Below are positions 1 to 6,531 of a DNA stretch of 8,814 bases, piece by piece (positions within the stretch are counted from its first letter, which is position 1; every line of letters starts with the position of its first letter). Source of the DNA: MKRK01 sp001896915. GTDB taxonomy: Bacteria > Bacillota > Clostridia > Oscillospirales > Acutalibacteraceae. The translations under genes and the position numbers were made by a program. The notes under the pieces were generated by a model. The model was given only the letters and a program-made list of their open reading frames with translations. It had not been told where the DNA came from and made no database searches. Location of the stretch: assembly GCA_937973935.1 (NCBI GenBank), contig CALJJF010000239.1, forward strand, positions 1-8,814, read 5' to 3'.

Positions 1-4
1 ATAA

Positions 5-739
5 TTAATTGAAAATTTTCAAAGCTTTTTGATTCAATTGTTCCAGCTGTTCGGTGTCGTTTGCGCCTAAAACCACATCCGGCGAATTTGCGGCGAATGC
101 GTCACAGGGCAAATGTTCTTCCAGTGCCAGCTTGATGGTATCGGTCAGGTAATATTCCCCTTGGGCGTTGTTGTTATGAAGCTTCGGCAACAGCGCCAGA
201 AGAACCTCGGTACGAAACCAATATGCGCCTGAATTTACTTCGTCAATGGCTTTTGTGATATCGTCCGCATCTTTTTGTTCTACGATTGCTTTCAGTTTTC
301 CGTTTTCTTTCACGATACGGCCATATCCCGTCGGGTCTTCCACTCTTGCAGAAATAACGGTGACAGCCAAATCATGATCGGTATGATGCTTCAGCCCGCC
401 CTCAAGAGTTTCTTTGTTCATCAGCGGTGCGTCACCACATAAAACGAGGACGTTGCCGTCCTTATGTAATTCGATAAAATCCATTGCCTGCATCACAGCG
501 TGTCCGGTGCCCAAACGCTCCGCCTGTATCGCTGTTGTAATGCCTTCGCCTAAATGCGATTTTACCATATCCGATTTGTAGCCCGTTACCACACAAAGGG
601 CGGAAACGGAAGAGCGGCACGCGTCAATGACATAATCGATCATCGGGCGGCCCAAAACTTCACATAAAACCTTGGGTTTATCAGACTTCATTCTTTTGCC
701 TTCCCCGGCGGCAAGAATTACTGCACAATTTGACACCAA
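5..739 (-). CDS. Stand-alone GlmU-like UDP-GlcNAc pyrophosphorylase (nucleotidyltransferase domain only)
   Basis: This 244-aa protein matches the N-terminal uridylyltransferase half of GlmU, which makes UDP-N-acetylglucosamine from GlcNAc-1-P and UTP in the cytosol for peptidoglycan synthesis. Visible motifs are LAAGEGKRM (residues 9-17) followed by KPKVL (21-25), QAERLGTGHA (72-81), GDAPL (102-106), GYGR (138-141), EVNSGAY (167-173) and NNAQGEYYLTD (190-200). Asp103 and Asn227 align with the Mg-binding Asp105 and Asn227 of E. coli GlmU. The frame ends in TAA just after the pyrophosphorylase fold, so the left-handed beta-helix acetyltransferase domain (about 200 aa) is absent. Only four bases of window remain beyond the stop, so I cannot tell a natural single-domain enzyme from a truncated GlmU. 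The start is TTG at 739 (GGAGG at 750-746, spacing 6) or GTG at 736 (spacing 9); the ATG at 744 is out of frame. I am sure of the family and less sure that GlcNAc-1-P is the substrate. Confidence 0.85.
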   Translation of the reverse strand: MVSNCAVILAAGEGKRMKSDKPKVLCEVLGRPMIDYVIDACRSSVSALCVVTGYKSDMVKSHLGEGITTAIQAERLGTGHAVMQAMDFIELHKDGNVLVLCGDAPLMNKETLEGGLKHHTDHDLAVTVISARVEDPTGYGRIVKENGKLKAIVEQKDADDITKAIDEVNSGAYWFRTEVLLALLPKLHNNNAQGEYYLTDTIKLALEEHLPCDAFAANSPDVVLGANDTEQLEQLNQKALKIFN

Positions 740-745
740 AGCATA

Positions 746-750
746 CCTCC
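746..750 (-). promoter_or_regulatory. Ribosome binding site of the GlmU-like gene
   Basis: GGAGG on the minus strand decides the start of the GlmU-like gene. It lies 6 nt before TTG (739) and 9 nt before GTG (736), which are consecutive in-frame codons. An out-of-frame ATG at 744-742 is only 1 nt from the site and opens an eight-codon frame, so it is not a credible start. Confidence 0.7.
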
Positions 751-777
751 ACAGATTACAGAGTATTTTATACTATC

Positions 778-806
778 ATTATGCCAAGAAAACCGTAATT
801 TTGCAA
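778..806 (-). promoter_or_regulatory. Predicted sigma-A promoter for the GlmU-like gene
   Basis: On the minus strand the -35 box is TTGCAA (806-801) and the -10 box is CATAAT (783-778), with a 17-bp spacer. The predicted 5' leader is about 30 nt and contains the GGAGG site. TTGCAA is its own reverse complement, so it could also act as a -35 box in the plus direction, where only weak -10 matches follow (near 824-832). The prediction rests on hexamer matches of 4/6 and 5/6. Confidence 0.5.
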
Positions 807-887
807 GTGAAAAATTAAATTTGTGTTATAAAAATAACATTCAGGGAAGAATACACAAATTCCCCGGGAAATGAAGCGGGATTTAAG

Positions 888-916
888 TTGAAGTTTACGA
901 AATATTCATGTATAAT
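888..916 (+). promoter_or_regulatory. Predicted sigma-A promoter upstream of ppdK region
   Basis: TTGAAG (888-893), a 17-bp spacer and a perfect TATAAT (911-916) form a good promoter. The -10 box covers codons 2-3 of the 71-codon ORF that starts at 908. A transcript from here would therefore begin near 923 and lack that ATG. Either the ORF starts elsewhere or is not translated, or the promoter match is fortuitous. Confidence 0.45.
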
Positions 917-1123
917 TATGGACAAAGAAGAAGAATAGTTTTTTATAAGCATCAAAACAACAGGCATGTGGCAAGACACGATAAATCAGGCGGGGATGAT
1001 ATTGCCGTAACATGGCCGTCCGAAAACAAAGCGGAGGTTAAGATCCATTACAGTGAGCCCTATGAAGAAGGTGCACAGGGCGGCGGAAACAAAGACGATA
1101 TCATTGCGGTAACGTTTGATTAA
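908..1123 (+). CDS. Doubtful small hypothetical protein (71 codons)
   Basis: I do not recognise this ORF. The predicted product is hydrophilic, with a basic N-terminal third (QRRRIVFYK, then histidines) and an acidic remainder. Two short similar segments, DDIAVTWPS and DDIIAVTFD, lie near the middle and at the C-terminus, which could be an internal repeat or a piece of a beta-rich domain. Codon choice in the second half looks protein-coding. Against it, no Shine-Dalgarno sequence precedes the ATG, an in-frame TAA lies just upstream at 884-886, no other ATG exists in frame, and a consensus -10 box overlaps the first codons. It may be a gene remnant whose true 5' end is lost. No membrane segment or signal peptide is visible. 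Confidence 0.35.
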   Translation: MYNYGQRRRIVFYKHQNNRHVARHDKSGGDDIAVTWPSENKAEVKIHYSEPYEEGAQGGGNKDDIIAVTFD

Positions 1124-1141
1124 ATCCACTAAAAAAGGTCA

Positions 1142-1167
1142 AAAATAATTCCCATGGAATAATTTTC
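1142..1167 (+). terminator. AT-rich hairpin with trailing T-rich tract, possible terminator
   Basis: AAAATAATTCC (1142-1152) and GGAATAATTTT (1156-1166) pair around a CAT loop with one A-A mismatch, and TTTTCTTCTTT follows. The hairpin sits 18 nt after the stop of the 71-codon ORF and ahead of the ppdK promoter, where a terminator would be expected. The stem is weak because it is almost all A-T. Confidence 0.4.
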
Positions 1168-1244
1168 TTCTTTATTTGTGAAAATCGCAACAAAAAAATA
1201 ATTTCCGCTTCGGCAAATTCATTATTTTTATTAAAAAATTATGG

Positions 1245-1273
1245 TAGATATTTTAACAATTCTTTGATATAAT
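1245..1273 (+). promoter_or_regulatory. Predicted promoter of ppdK
   Basis: The -35 box is TAGATA (1245-1250), the spacer is 17 bp and the -10 box is a perfect TATAAT (1268-1273). Transcription would start near 1280, giving a leader of about 95 nt that begins with the hairpin at 1284-1306 and ends with the GGAGGT ribosome site at 1361-1366. The surrounding DNA (1190-1265) is very AT-rich, consistent with an UP-like region. Confidence 0.6.
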
Positions 1274-1283
1274 GTTCTTTGAG

Positions 1284-1306
1284 CCTGTAAAAGCTTTTTT
1301 TACGGG
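1284..1306 (+). promoter_or_regulatory. Hairpin at the 5' end of the ppdK leader
   Basis: CCTGTAAAA (1284-1292) pairs with TTTTACGGG (1298-1306) over 9 bp with one U-G wobble, around a GCTTT loop. It begins about four bases after the predicted transcription start. The bases that follow (GGTTTTGG) are a poor U-tract, so a 5'-end stabilising structure is more likely than an attenuator. This is predicted from sequence only. Confidence 0.4.
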
Positions 1307-1375
1307 GGTTTTGGATGTCGGGCATGAAAGATGCAGATATAAGATTCAAACAAAAAATTTGGAGGTAGATTTAAA

Positions 1376-4009
1376 GTGAGTCACAAGTACGTTTATCTTT
1401 TCTCCGAGGGCAACGGCAAAATGAAAGAGCTCCTCGGCGGCAAGGGCGCAAATTTGGCTGAAATGACAAGTCTCGGTTTGCCGGTTCCCCAGGGTTTCAC
1501 TGTTTCCACAGAGGCCTGCACACGGTATTATGACGACGGTAAAAAAATCGCAGACGAAATCCAGGCAGAAATCATGGAGAATATCGGAAAGATGGAAGAA
1601 ATCACCGGAATGAAATTCGGCGATCCCACCAATCCGCTTCTCGTTTCCGTCCGTTCCGGCGCCCGTGCTTCTATGCCGGGTATGATGGATACAATTTTAA
1701 ACCTCGGTTTAAACGACGAGGTTGTTGTCGTATTGGCTGAAAAATCAGGCAATGCAAGGTGGGCATACGACTGCTACAGAAGATTCATTCAAATGTATTC
1801 CGACGTTGTTATGGAAGTCGGCAAAAAATACTTTGAAGAGCTGATTGACGAGCTCAAAGAAGAAAAAGGCATTACAGAAGATGTTGACTTAACAGCTGAC
1901 GATCTGAAAAATCTTGCTCAAAAATTCAAAGCTGAATATAAGAATAAAATCGGCAGCGATTTCCCGGCCGACCCGAAAGAGCAGCTCATGGGCGCCATCA
2001 AAGCTGTGTTCCGTTCATGGGACAACCCCCGTGCAAACTACTACAGAATGATGAACGAAATCCCCTATTCCTGGGGCACTGCCGTTAACATCCAGATGAT
2101 GGCTTTCGGCAACCTGGGCGATACTTCCGGAACCGGTGTTGCGTTTACCCGTGACCCTGCAACCGGTGAGAAAAAGCTCATGGGCGAGTTCTTAATGAAC
2201 GCACAGGGCGAAGACGTTGTGGCCGGTGTGAGAACACCAAGACCGATTATTGAGCTTCATGAGATTATGCCGGAAGTGTATGACGAGTTCATCGGCGTTT
2301 GCGGCATTCTTGAAAACCACTACAGAGACATGCAGGACATGGAATTCACCATTCAGGACAAGAAGCTCTACATGCTTCAGACCCGTAACGGAAAAAGAAC
2401 CGCTGCCGCTGCTCTGAAAATCGCATGTGACCTTCTGGATGAGGGCATGATTTCCGAGACAGAAGCCATCACCATGATCGACCCGAAACAGCTGGACGCT
2501 TTGCTGCATCCCCAGTTTGATACAAAAGCACTGAAGGCTGCCACACCCATTGGCAAAGCTCTCCCTGCTTCTCCCGGCGCTGCCTGCGGCAAGGTTGTCT
2601 TTTCAGCCGAAGACGCAGTAAAAGAAGGCGAAAAAGGCGAGCAGATCATCCTCGTTCGTTTGGAAACATCACCGGAAGACATCGAAGGCATGCACTATGC
2701 CCAAGGTATCTTAACCGTTCGCGGCGGGATGACTTCCCACGCTGCCGTTGTTGCACGTGGTATGGGTACCTGCTGTGTATCCGGCTGCGGCGAAATCAAA
2801 ATGGACGAAGCAAACAAGAAGTTTACCCTGGCCGGCAAGACCTATGTGGAAGGCGATTATATTTCTCTGGACGGTTCCACCGGTAACATCTATGGCGAAG
2901 CAATCCCCACCGTCCCTGCTTCCATCAGCGGTGAATTCGGTCGTGTTATGGAGCTTGCCGATAAATACAGAACCTTAAAGGTCAGAACAAACGCTGACAC
3001 ACCGAAAGACGCACAACAAGCCATGTCCTTCGGCGCAGAAGGCATCGGCCTGTGCCGTACTGAGCATATGTTCTTTGAAGCTGACAGAATCGCAGCGATC
3101 CGTGAAATGATCTGCTCCGATACCGTTGCCCAGAGAGAAGCCGCTCTTTCTAAGCTTGAGCCCATGCAGCAGGGTGACTTTGAACAGCTTTATATTGCTA
3201 TGAACGGTTACCCCGTCACCATTCGTTTCTTAGACCCGCCTCTTCATGAGTTTGTTCCCACAGAAGAAAAAGACATCGAACTGCTTGCCAACACACAAGG
3301 CAAAACAGTGGAAGATATCAAAGCAATCATTGAATCCCTCCATGAGTTCAACCCCATGATGGGTCACCGTGGATGCCGTCTTGCCGTTACCTATCCGGAA
3401 ATTGCAGCAATGCAGACCAGAGCGGTCATCAAGGCTGCCATCAATGTGAACAAATCCAATCCGGAATTCAACGTTGTTCCGGAAATCATGATCCCGTTGG
3501 TCGGCGAATTGAAAGAGCTTCAGTTCGTGAAAAAGACCGTTGTGGAAACCGCTGACGCTGTCATCAAAGAAGCAGGCGTAACACTGGAATACAAAGTTGG
3601 TACTATGATTGAGATTCCCCGCGCTGCCTTAACAGCAGACGAGATCGCAACAGAAGCAGAGTTCTTCTCCTTCGGAACCAACGACCTTACCCAGATGACC
3701 TTCGGCTTCAGCCGTGATGATGCCGGTAAGTTCTTGACTGCTTACTATGAAAACAAGATTTATGAAAACGATCCGTTTGCCAGAATTGACAAAAACGGCG
3801 TCGGTAAGCTTGTGAAAATGGCATGCGACCTGGGCCGCCAGACAAGACCTGATATTAAATTGGGCATCTGCGGCGAGCACGGCGGCGACCCGACTACCGT
3901 TGAGTTCTGCCACAATGTAGGCTTGTCCTATGTTTCCTGTTCCCCCTTCCGCGTCCCCATCGCCCGTTTGGCCGCCGCACAGGCTGCTATCAAGGATGGC
4001 AGGAAATAA
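1376..4009 (+). CDS. ppdK: Pyruvate, phosphate dikinase
   Basis: This 877-aa enzyme interconverts pyruvate + ATP + Pi and phosphoenolpyruvate + AMP + PPi in the cytosol. In anaerobic Clostridia it can serve PPi-linked glycolysis or PEP synthesis. The length matches the C. symbiosum enzyme (874 aa). Domains in order are an N-terminal ATP-grasp domain (about 1-340) with GGKGANLAEM at 21-30 and SVRSGARASMPGM (Arg93); the swivelling phosphohistidine domain (about 385-510) with GGMTSHAAVVARG, whose His455 is the phosphocarrier; and the C-terminal PEP/pyruvate TIM barrel with RTEHMFF, FSFGTNDLTQMTFGFSRDD and ICGEHGGDP, whose Cys832 is the expected catalytic acid. The start is GTG at 1376, with GGAGGT at 1361-1366 and a 9-nt spacer. 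The gene is monocistronic, between its own promoter and a strong terminator. No defect is visible. Confidence 0.98.
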   Translation: MSHKYVYLFSEGNGKMKELLGGKGANLAEMTSLGLPVPQGFTVSTEACTRYYDDGKKIADEIQAEIMENIGKMEEITGMKFGDPTNPLLVSVRSGARASMPGMMDTILNLGLNDEVVVVLAEKSGNARWAYDCYRRFIQMYSDVVMEVGKKYFEELIDELKEEKGITEDVDLTADDLKNLAQKFKAEYKNKIGSDFPADPKEQLMGAIKAVFRSWDNPRANYYRMMNEIPYSWGTAVNIQMMAFGNLGDTSGTGVAFTRDPATGEKKLMGEFLMNAQGEDVVAGVRTPRPIIELHEIMPEVYDEFIGVCGILENHYRDMQDMEFTIQDKKLYMLQTRNGKRTAAAALKIACDLLDEGMISETEAITMIDPKQLDALLHPQFDTKALKAATPIGKALPASPGAACGKVVFSAEDAVKEGEKGEQIILVRLETSPEDIEGMHYAQGILTVRGGMTSHAAVVARGMGTCCVSGCGEIKMDEANKKFTLAGKTYVEGDYISLDGSTGNIYGEAIPTVPASISGEFGRVMELADKYRTLKVRTNADTPKDAQQAMSFGAEGIGLCRTEHMFFEADRIAAIREMICSDTVAQREAALSKLEPMQQGDFEQLYIAMNGYPVTIRFLDPPLHEFVPTEEKDIELLANTQGKTVEDIKAIIESLHEFNPMMGHRGCRLAVTYPEIAAMQTRAVIKAAINVNKSNPEFNVVPEIMIPLVGELKELQFVKKTVVETADAVIKEAGVTLEYKVGTMIEIPRAALTADEIATEAEFFSFGTNDLTQMTFGFSRDDAGKFLTAYYENKIYENDPFARIDKNGVGKLVKMACDLGRQTRPDIKLGICGEHGGDPTTVEFCHNVGLSYVSCSPFRVPIARLAAAQAAIKDGRK

Positions 4010-4134
4010 GATATCAGCACTTCGCAAGCTTCACTTTAACGCGTGAGGACGCACAGAATTATCTGTATTCGTTCTCGTCAAAGCGTAGGGTGCTTGGATG
4101 GAAAGATATTAAAATAAACCTTTATATCTAAAGC

Positions 4135-4181
4135 AACACCCCGTTTATCGTAGCAATACGGTAAACGGGGTGTTTTATTTT
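4135..4181 (+). terminator. Strong intrinsic terminator of ppdK
   Basis: A perfect 13-bp stem (AACACCCCGTTTA at 4135-4147 with TAAACGGGGTGTT at 4162-4174) continues through a U-G wobble and four more pairs to a GCAA (GNRA) tetraloop at 4153-4156, about 18 bp in total. It is followed by TTTTATTTT. It lies about 125 nt after the ppdK stop. The stretch between (4010-4134) shows only a small hairpin (ACAGA-ATTA-TCTGT) and no credible gene. Confidence 0.92.
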
Positions 4182-4233
4182 GCCATACTTTTTCAATCCA
4201 CACATTCGCAAATTTTCTTGACCTCATATAAAA

Positions 4234-4250
4234 TATAATCAAAAAAGGAG
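4234..4250 (+). promoter_or_regulatory. -10 box and ribosome site of the small-gene pair
   Basis: A perfect TATAAT (4234-4239) and AGGAG (4246-4250) lie just before the ATG at 4261. A TTGACC hexamer (4218-4223) is only 10 bp from the -10 box, too close to be its -35. At the proper distance there is only AATTTT (4211-4216), so the promoter is uncertain. If TATAAT is used, the mRNA would start close to the AGGAG and leave a very short leader. Confidence 0.35.
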
Positions 4251-4260
4251 ATCGGAAATA

Positions 4261-4563
4261 ATGGCTGGATTTATTGAAGAATTTTATTACGGAAACATTG
4301 AGCCACAAGCAAGAGGAATCAATCACAACAAGAACGTGCAAAAGGCAATGCAGATTCTTTCAAAGAATGAGGATATTCTGACTGAACGGCTCTCAGATGA
4401 AGAAAAGAAGCTGTTCATTGAATATGTGGATGCGTGGGGCGAGGTCAACGGCACCAGTGATCTTGATAGCTTCATTGTTGGTTTCCGCCTTGGCGCATCG
4501 TTTGCTTATGATGTATTCGCCAGCAGCGAAGCACCGTTTTACGACTATCTGAAGGAGAAGTAA
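4261..4563 (+). CDS. DUF6809-like small protein
   Basis: This 100-aa acidic, largely helical protein begins with IEEFYYGNIEPQAR, contains LSDEEKKLFIEYVDAW in the middle, and ends with a FIVGFRLGASFAYDVF segment. From memory this pattern (an opening 'Y-Y-G-N-I-x-P' followed by a late 'F-x-x-G-F-R-L-G') is that of DUF6809, a family of unknown function common in Clostridia and often found on integrated mobile elements. There is no transmembrane segment, though the GFRLGASFAYDVF helix is amphipathic. The start is supported by AGGAG with 10-nt spacing. The stop TAA shares its last base with the ATG of the next gene, so the two are probably translationally coupled. The pair is bounded by the ppdK terminator upstream and a convergent operon downstream. 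The function is unknown. Confidence 0.85.
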   Translation: MAGFIEEFYYGNIEPQARGINHNKNVQKAMQILSKNEDILTERLSDEEKKLFIEYVDAWGEVNGTSDLDSFIVGFRLGASFAYDVFASSEAPFYDYLKEK

Positions 4564-4754
4564 TGATGGGAAAGAAATACTATATCGCACTGGACGATTT
4601 CGAGCGGCGGGTTGTGGTAAATTGCATGAATGAAATGCGCAACCGCCTGATCACCGACGGGAAATACACCGACGCCGTTGATGATATACTGCTCAAAATC
4701 ATCGACGCAAAAACTAAAAAATTTAAAGTGATCAACAACCAAGGTCAACCGTGA
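4563..4754 (+). CDS. Small hypothetical protein coupled to the DUF6809-like gene
   Basis: This 63-aa soluble protein opens with a KYYIALDDFERRVVVNCMNEMRNRLI segment (written here only to show a strand followed by a long helix), has an acidic middle (DAVDDILLKIIDA) and a basic tail (KTKKFKV). Similar short proteins accompany DUF6809-type genes on clostridial mobile elements in my recollection; no function is known to me. ATG occurs twice in succession. The first (4563) overlaps the upstream stop by one base and lies 5 nt from AAGGAG (4552-4557). The second (4566) has better 8-nt spacing and may be the true start, giving 62 aa. No terminator with a U-tract on the plus strand follows directly. 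Confidence 0.72.
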   Translation: MMGKKYYIALDDFERRVVVNCMNEMRNRLITDGKYTDAVDDILLKIIDAKTKKFKVINNQGQP

Positions 4755-4775
4755 ATCGGTAAATTGCCAATAAAA

Positions 4776-4834
4776 AGTCGGAAGCTCTTTTACTCCCAAA
4801 CTGTTTTACATGATTGGGTATAGAAGAGCTTCCG
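4776..4834 (-). terminator. Long stem-loop terminator of the slipin-DUF4275-rtcB operon
   Basis: CGGAAGCTCTT (4778-4788) pairs perfectly with AAGAGCTTCCG (4823-4833). The stem continues for 3 more pairs, then a 2x2 internal loop, then CCCAA/TTGGG (4794-4798 with 4813-4817) around a 14-nt loop. On the minus strand it is followed by ACTTTTTATT, a usable U-tract; on the plus strand TCATATCC follows, which is not. It therefore terminates the minus-strand operon 27 nt after the rtcB stop. It could also protect the 3' end of the convergent small-gene mRNA. Confidence 0.8.
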
Positions 4835-4860
4835 TCATATCCGGAGAAAATATGGAACCA

Positions 4861-6083
4861 TTATTCGCCTGCTTTAAAATTGAACACCGGCTTGATGATT
4901 TTGATAATATCTGCAGTGGGAGAAATGTTGTTAATAATGTCATTCATGCTCTTATAGGCCATGGGGCTTTCATCAAGGGTTGATTCGTTGATGGATGTGC
5001 TGAAAATGCCTTCCATGGATTTTTGAAATTCTTCGACGGTGAAGTTCTCCTTGGCATTCTTACGGCTGTAAAGCCTTCCGGCTCCGTGCGGCGCAGAACA
5101 GTTCAATCTTCATTTCCTTTGCCGACACAGATAAGGCTTCCGTCACGCATATTGATTGGAATCAACAGCTTTTCGCCTTCCTTTGCGGAAACGGCACCTT
5201 TTCTTACAATATTGCTGTCATAATCGATATAATTATGAATCGTCTCAAAATGAGTAAACGTATCAAGTGATTTACCGAACATTCCGCTTAGAATACTGTT
5301 TGCGATTTCTAATCTGTTTCTTGTTGCAAACTCCTGACAGATTTTCATATCATGCAGATACATTTCACGGTATTCGCCGGTAAGGTAGCAAAGTTCTTTC
5401 GGTATATCAGTTTCTTTTTCCTTAAAGTTCGCTTTCATTTCTTTGATAGCTACTTGAATTTCGCTGCGTTTTCCGGCGGCTTTGTATTCATCAATAAGAC
5501 TCTTTTGCTTTTCAAAAAGCTGGTCAGCTCCGCGGCAAATATCATATGCCATTTGCTGATAAAGCTCTGCGACCTGTTTACCCAGATTACGGCTGCCGGT
5601 GTGAATCACAAGATATTTGTTATTTTCGTCATCAACGTCAATTTCGATAAAATGATTTCCGCCGCCGAGTGTTCCGAGACTGCGCTCAATCCAACGTGCC
5701 TTTTTCAGATTGCGATAACAGTAAAGCTGCTGCAATTCCGGATATCTGGTCATCCTGCCTTCATGAACATTTTTACCGCTTGGAACACATGCGCGGATAA
5801 CACCATCCAAGACGGAAAAATCAATATCTGCGTTGCTAAGCTCCACCGTCAGCATACCGCACCCGATATCTACGCCAACAATATTAGGGATAATCATTTC
5901 ACCTAAATCGGCAGTGAAGCCGATCACGCAGCCGGCTCCCGCATGAACATCCGGCATAATGCGTATTTTGCAGCCGTTTACAAATTCCTGGTCACATAAC
6001 TGTTTGATCTGCTCCGCTGCATTTTCTTCAACAATGTCTGTGTATATTTCGGCGGTGTTATATGCGCCTGTTATTTTAATCAT
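4861..6083 (-). pseudogene. rtcB: RtcB-family RNA ligase, frameshifted before the active-site motif
   Basis: RtcB joins RNA 3'-phosphate or 2',3'-cyclic phosphate ends to 5'-OH ends, using GTP and Mn2+, in tRNA splicing or repair. The first frame (6083-5103, 326 aa) carries MPDVHAG (43-49), GVDIGCGM with Asp72 and Cys75, GGGNHFIEI with His144, HTGSRNLG with His161, and TIHNYI with His283. The spacing fits E. coli ligands Asp75, Cys78, His168, His185 and His281. It stops at GKGNED-TGA. The second frame (5106-4861) continues with NCSAPHGAGR, whose His is the guanylylated nucleophile (His337 in E. coli). Family members read ...NEDWNCSAPHGAGR, so TGG has become TG: one base is lost near 5103-5104. 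Restoring it gives 407 aa, close to E. coli RtcB (408). Ribosome site AAGGTG (6096-6091), 32 bp after the DUF4275-like gene. Called a pseudogene provisionally, because a sequence error is equally possible. Confidence 0.9.
5101..5108 (-). other. Frameshift site in rtcB
   Basis: The minus strand reads GAA GAT TGA ACT in the upstream frame and TTG AAC TGT in the downstream frame. A -1 shift, or one restored G (GAT TGG AAC TGT), rejoins the two halves exactly and supplies the expected Trp. There is no homopolymer, no classical X-XXY-YYZ slippery heptamer and no obvious Shine-Dalgarno stimulator, so programmed frameshifting is not supported by the local sequence. Confidence 0.85.
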
Positions 6084-6115
6084 TTTGAATCACCTTATAA
6101 TTATTAATAATGTAT

Positions 6116-6517
6116 TTACCGCTTTTTTCTATAAAAATACGGTCCGAGACCATAATCTTCTTCATGGGTTCTTGCATAAATCCACTTGAAATCACAATCT
6201 ACAACATAGATATCTTTTGGAAGACGTTTTTTCCCAAATTGCCGCGACAAATCAAAAACGTCTTTTGCCTTCCACTCTGTCGAATCGATTTCAAGAGCCT
6301 CTGTATCAAAATCATCATCTTCATAAAATATCCAGGCGTGTTTATATGTTTGACGGTCAAATTCTATATTCGCCTTGTCTTCCTTAAGACAATCAATGGT
6401 TTCATAAGAAAACGCATGCCAAATGTATTGGTATATATAAATATCGCTAAGTTGCTTATCAGAAATATTCTCAAAAAATGTTTCTCTGATTTTCTTTTTC
6501 AGTTCGCCATATTTCAT
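6116..6517 (-). CDS. DUF4275-like protein
   Basis: This 133-aa soluble acidic protein has no signal peptide or membrane segment. The features IWHAFSYE (about 32-39), CLKEDKANIEF, HAWIFYED, then DIYVVDCDFKWIYARTHEE and a final GPYF resemble the DUF4275 family of Bacillota as I remember it (pattern WHxFSYE ... CL ... FY ... DIYVVDxxFxWTYxxTHE ... GPYF). The biochemical role is unknown. The start is set by AGGAG (6530-6526) with 8-nt spacing. The gene lies 14 nt after the slipin stop and 32 nt before rtcB, so the three are almost certainly one transcript. Its position between slipin and RtcB suggests a role in the same module, though linkage alone does not show which. The family assignment is from memory. 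Confidence 0.8.
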   Translation of the reverse strand: MKYGELKKKIRETFFENISDKQLSDIYIYQYIWHAFSYETIDCLKEDKANIEFDRQTYKHAWIFYEDDDFDTEALEIDSTEWKAKDVFDLSRQFGKKRLPKDIYVVDCDFKWIYARTHEEDYGLGPYFYRKKR

Positions 6518-6531
6518 AAGTTCATCTCCTG

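Noticed and set aside
1528..4027. Several ORFs of 60-132 codons opposite or out of frame with ppdK
   Set aside because: They are shadows of the intact ppdK frame, with no ribosome sites and no recognisable domains.
4218..4239. TTGACC plus TATAAT as a promoter for the DUF6809-like gene
   Set aside because: The hexamers are only 10 bp apart, too close for sigma-A.
4078..4341. 87-codon minus-strand ORF across the ppdK terminator
   Set aside because: It runs through the terminator stem and the start of the DUF6809-like gene, and has no ribosome site or protein-like composition.
5101..5130. Programmed frameshift in rtcB
   Set aside because: No slippery heptamer, internal Shine-Dalgarno or evident pseudoknot is seen next to the shift, and the required direction is -1, unlike the +1 event at the prfB UGA. 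A deletion or sequence error is simpler.
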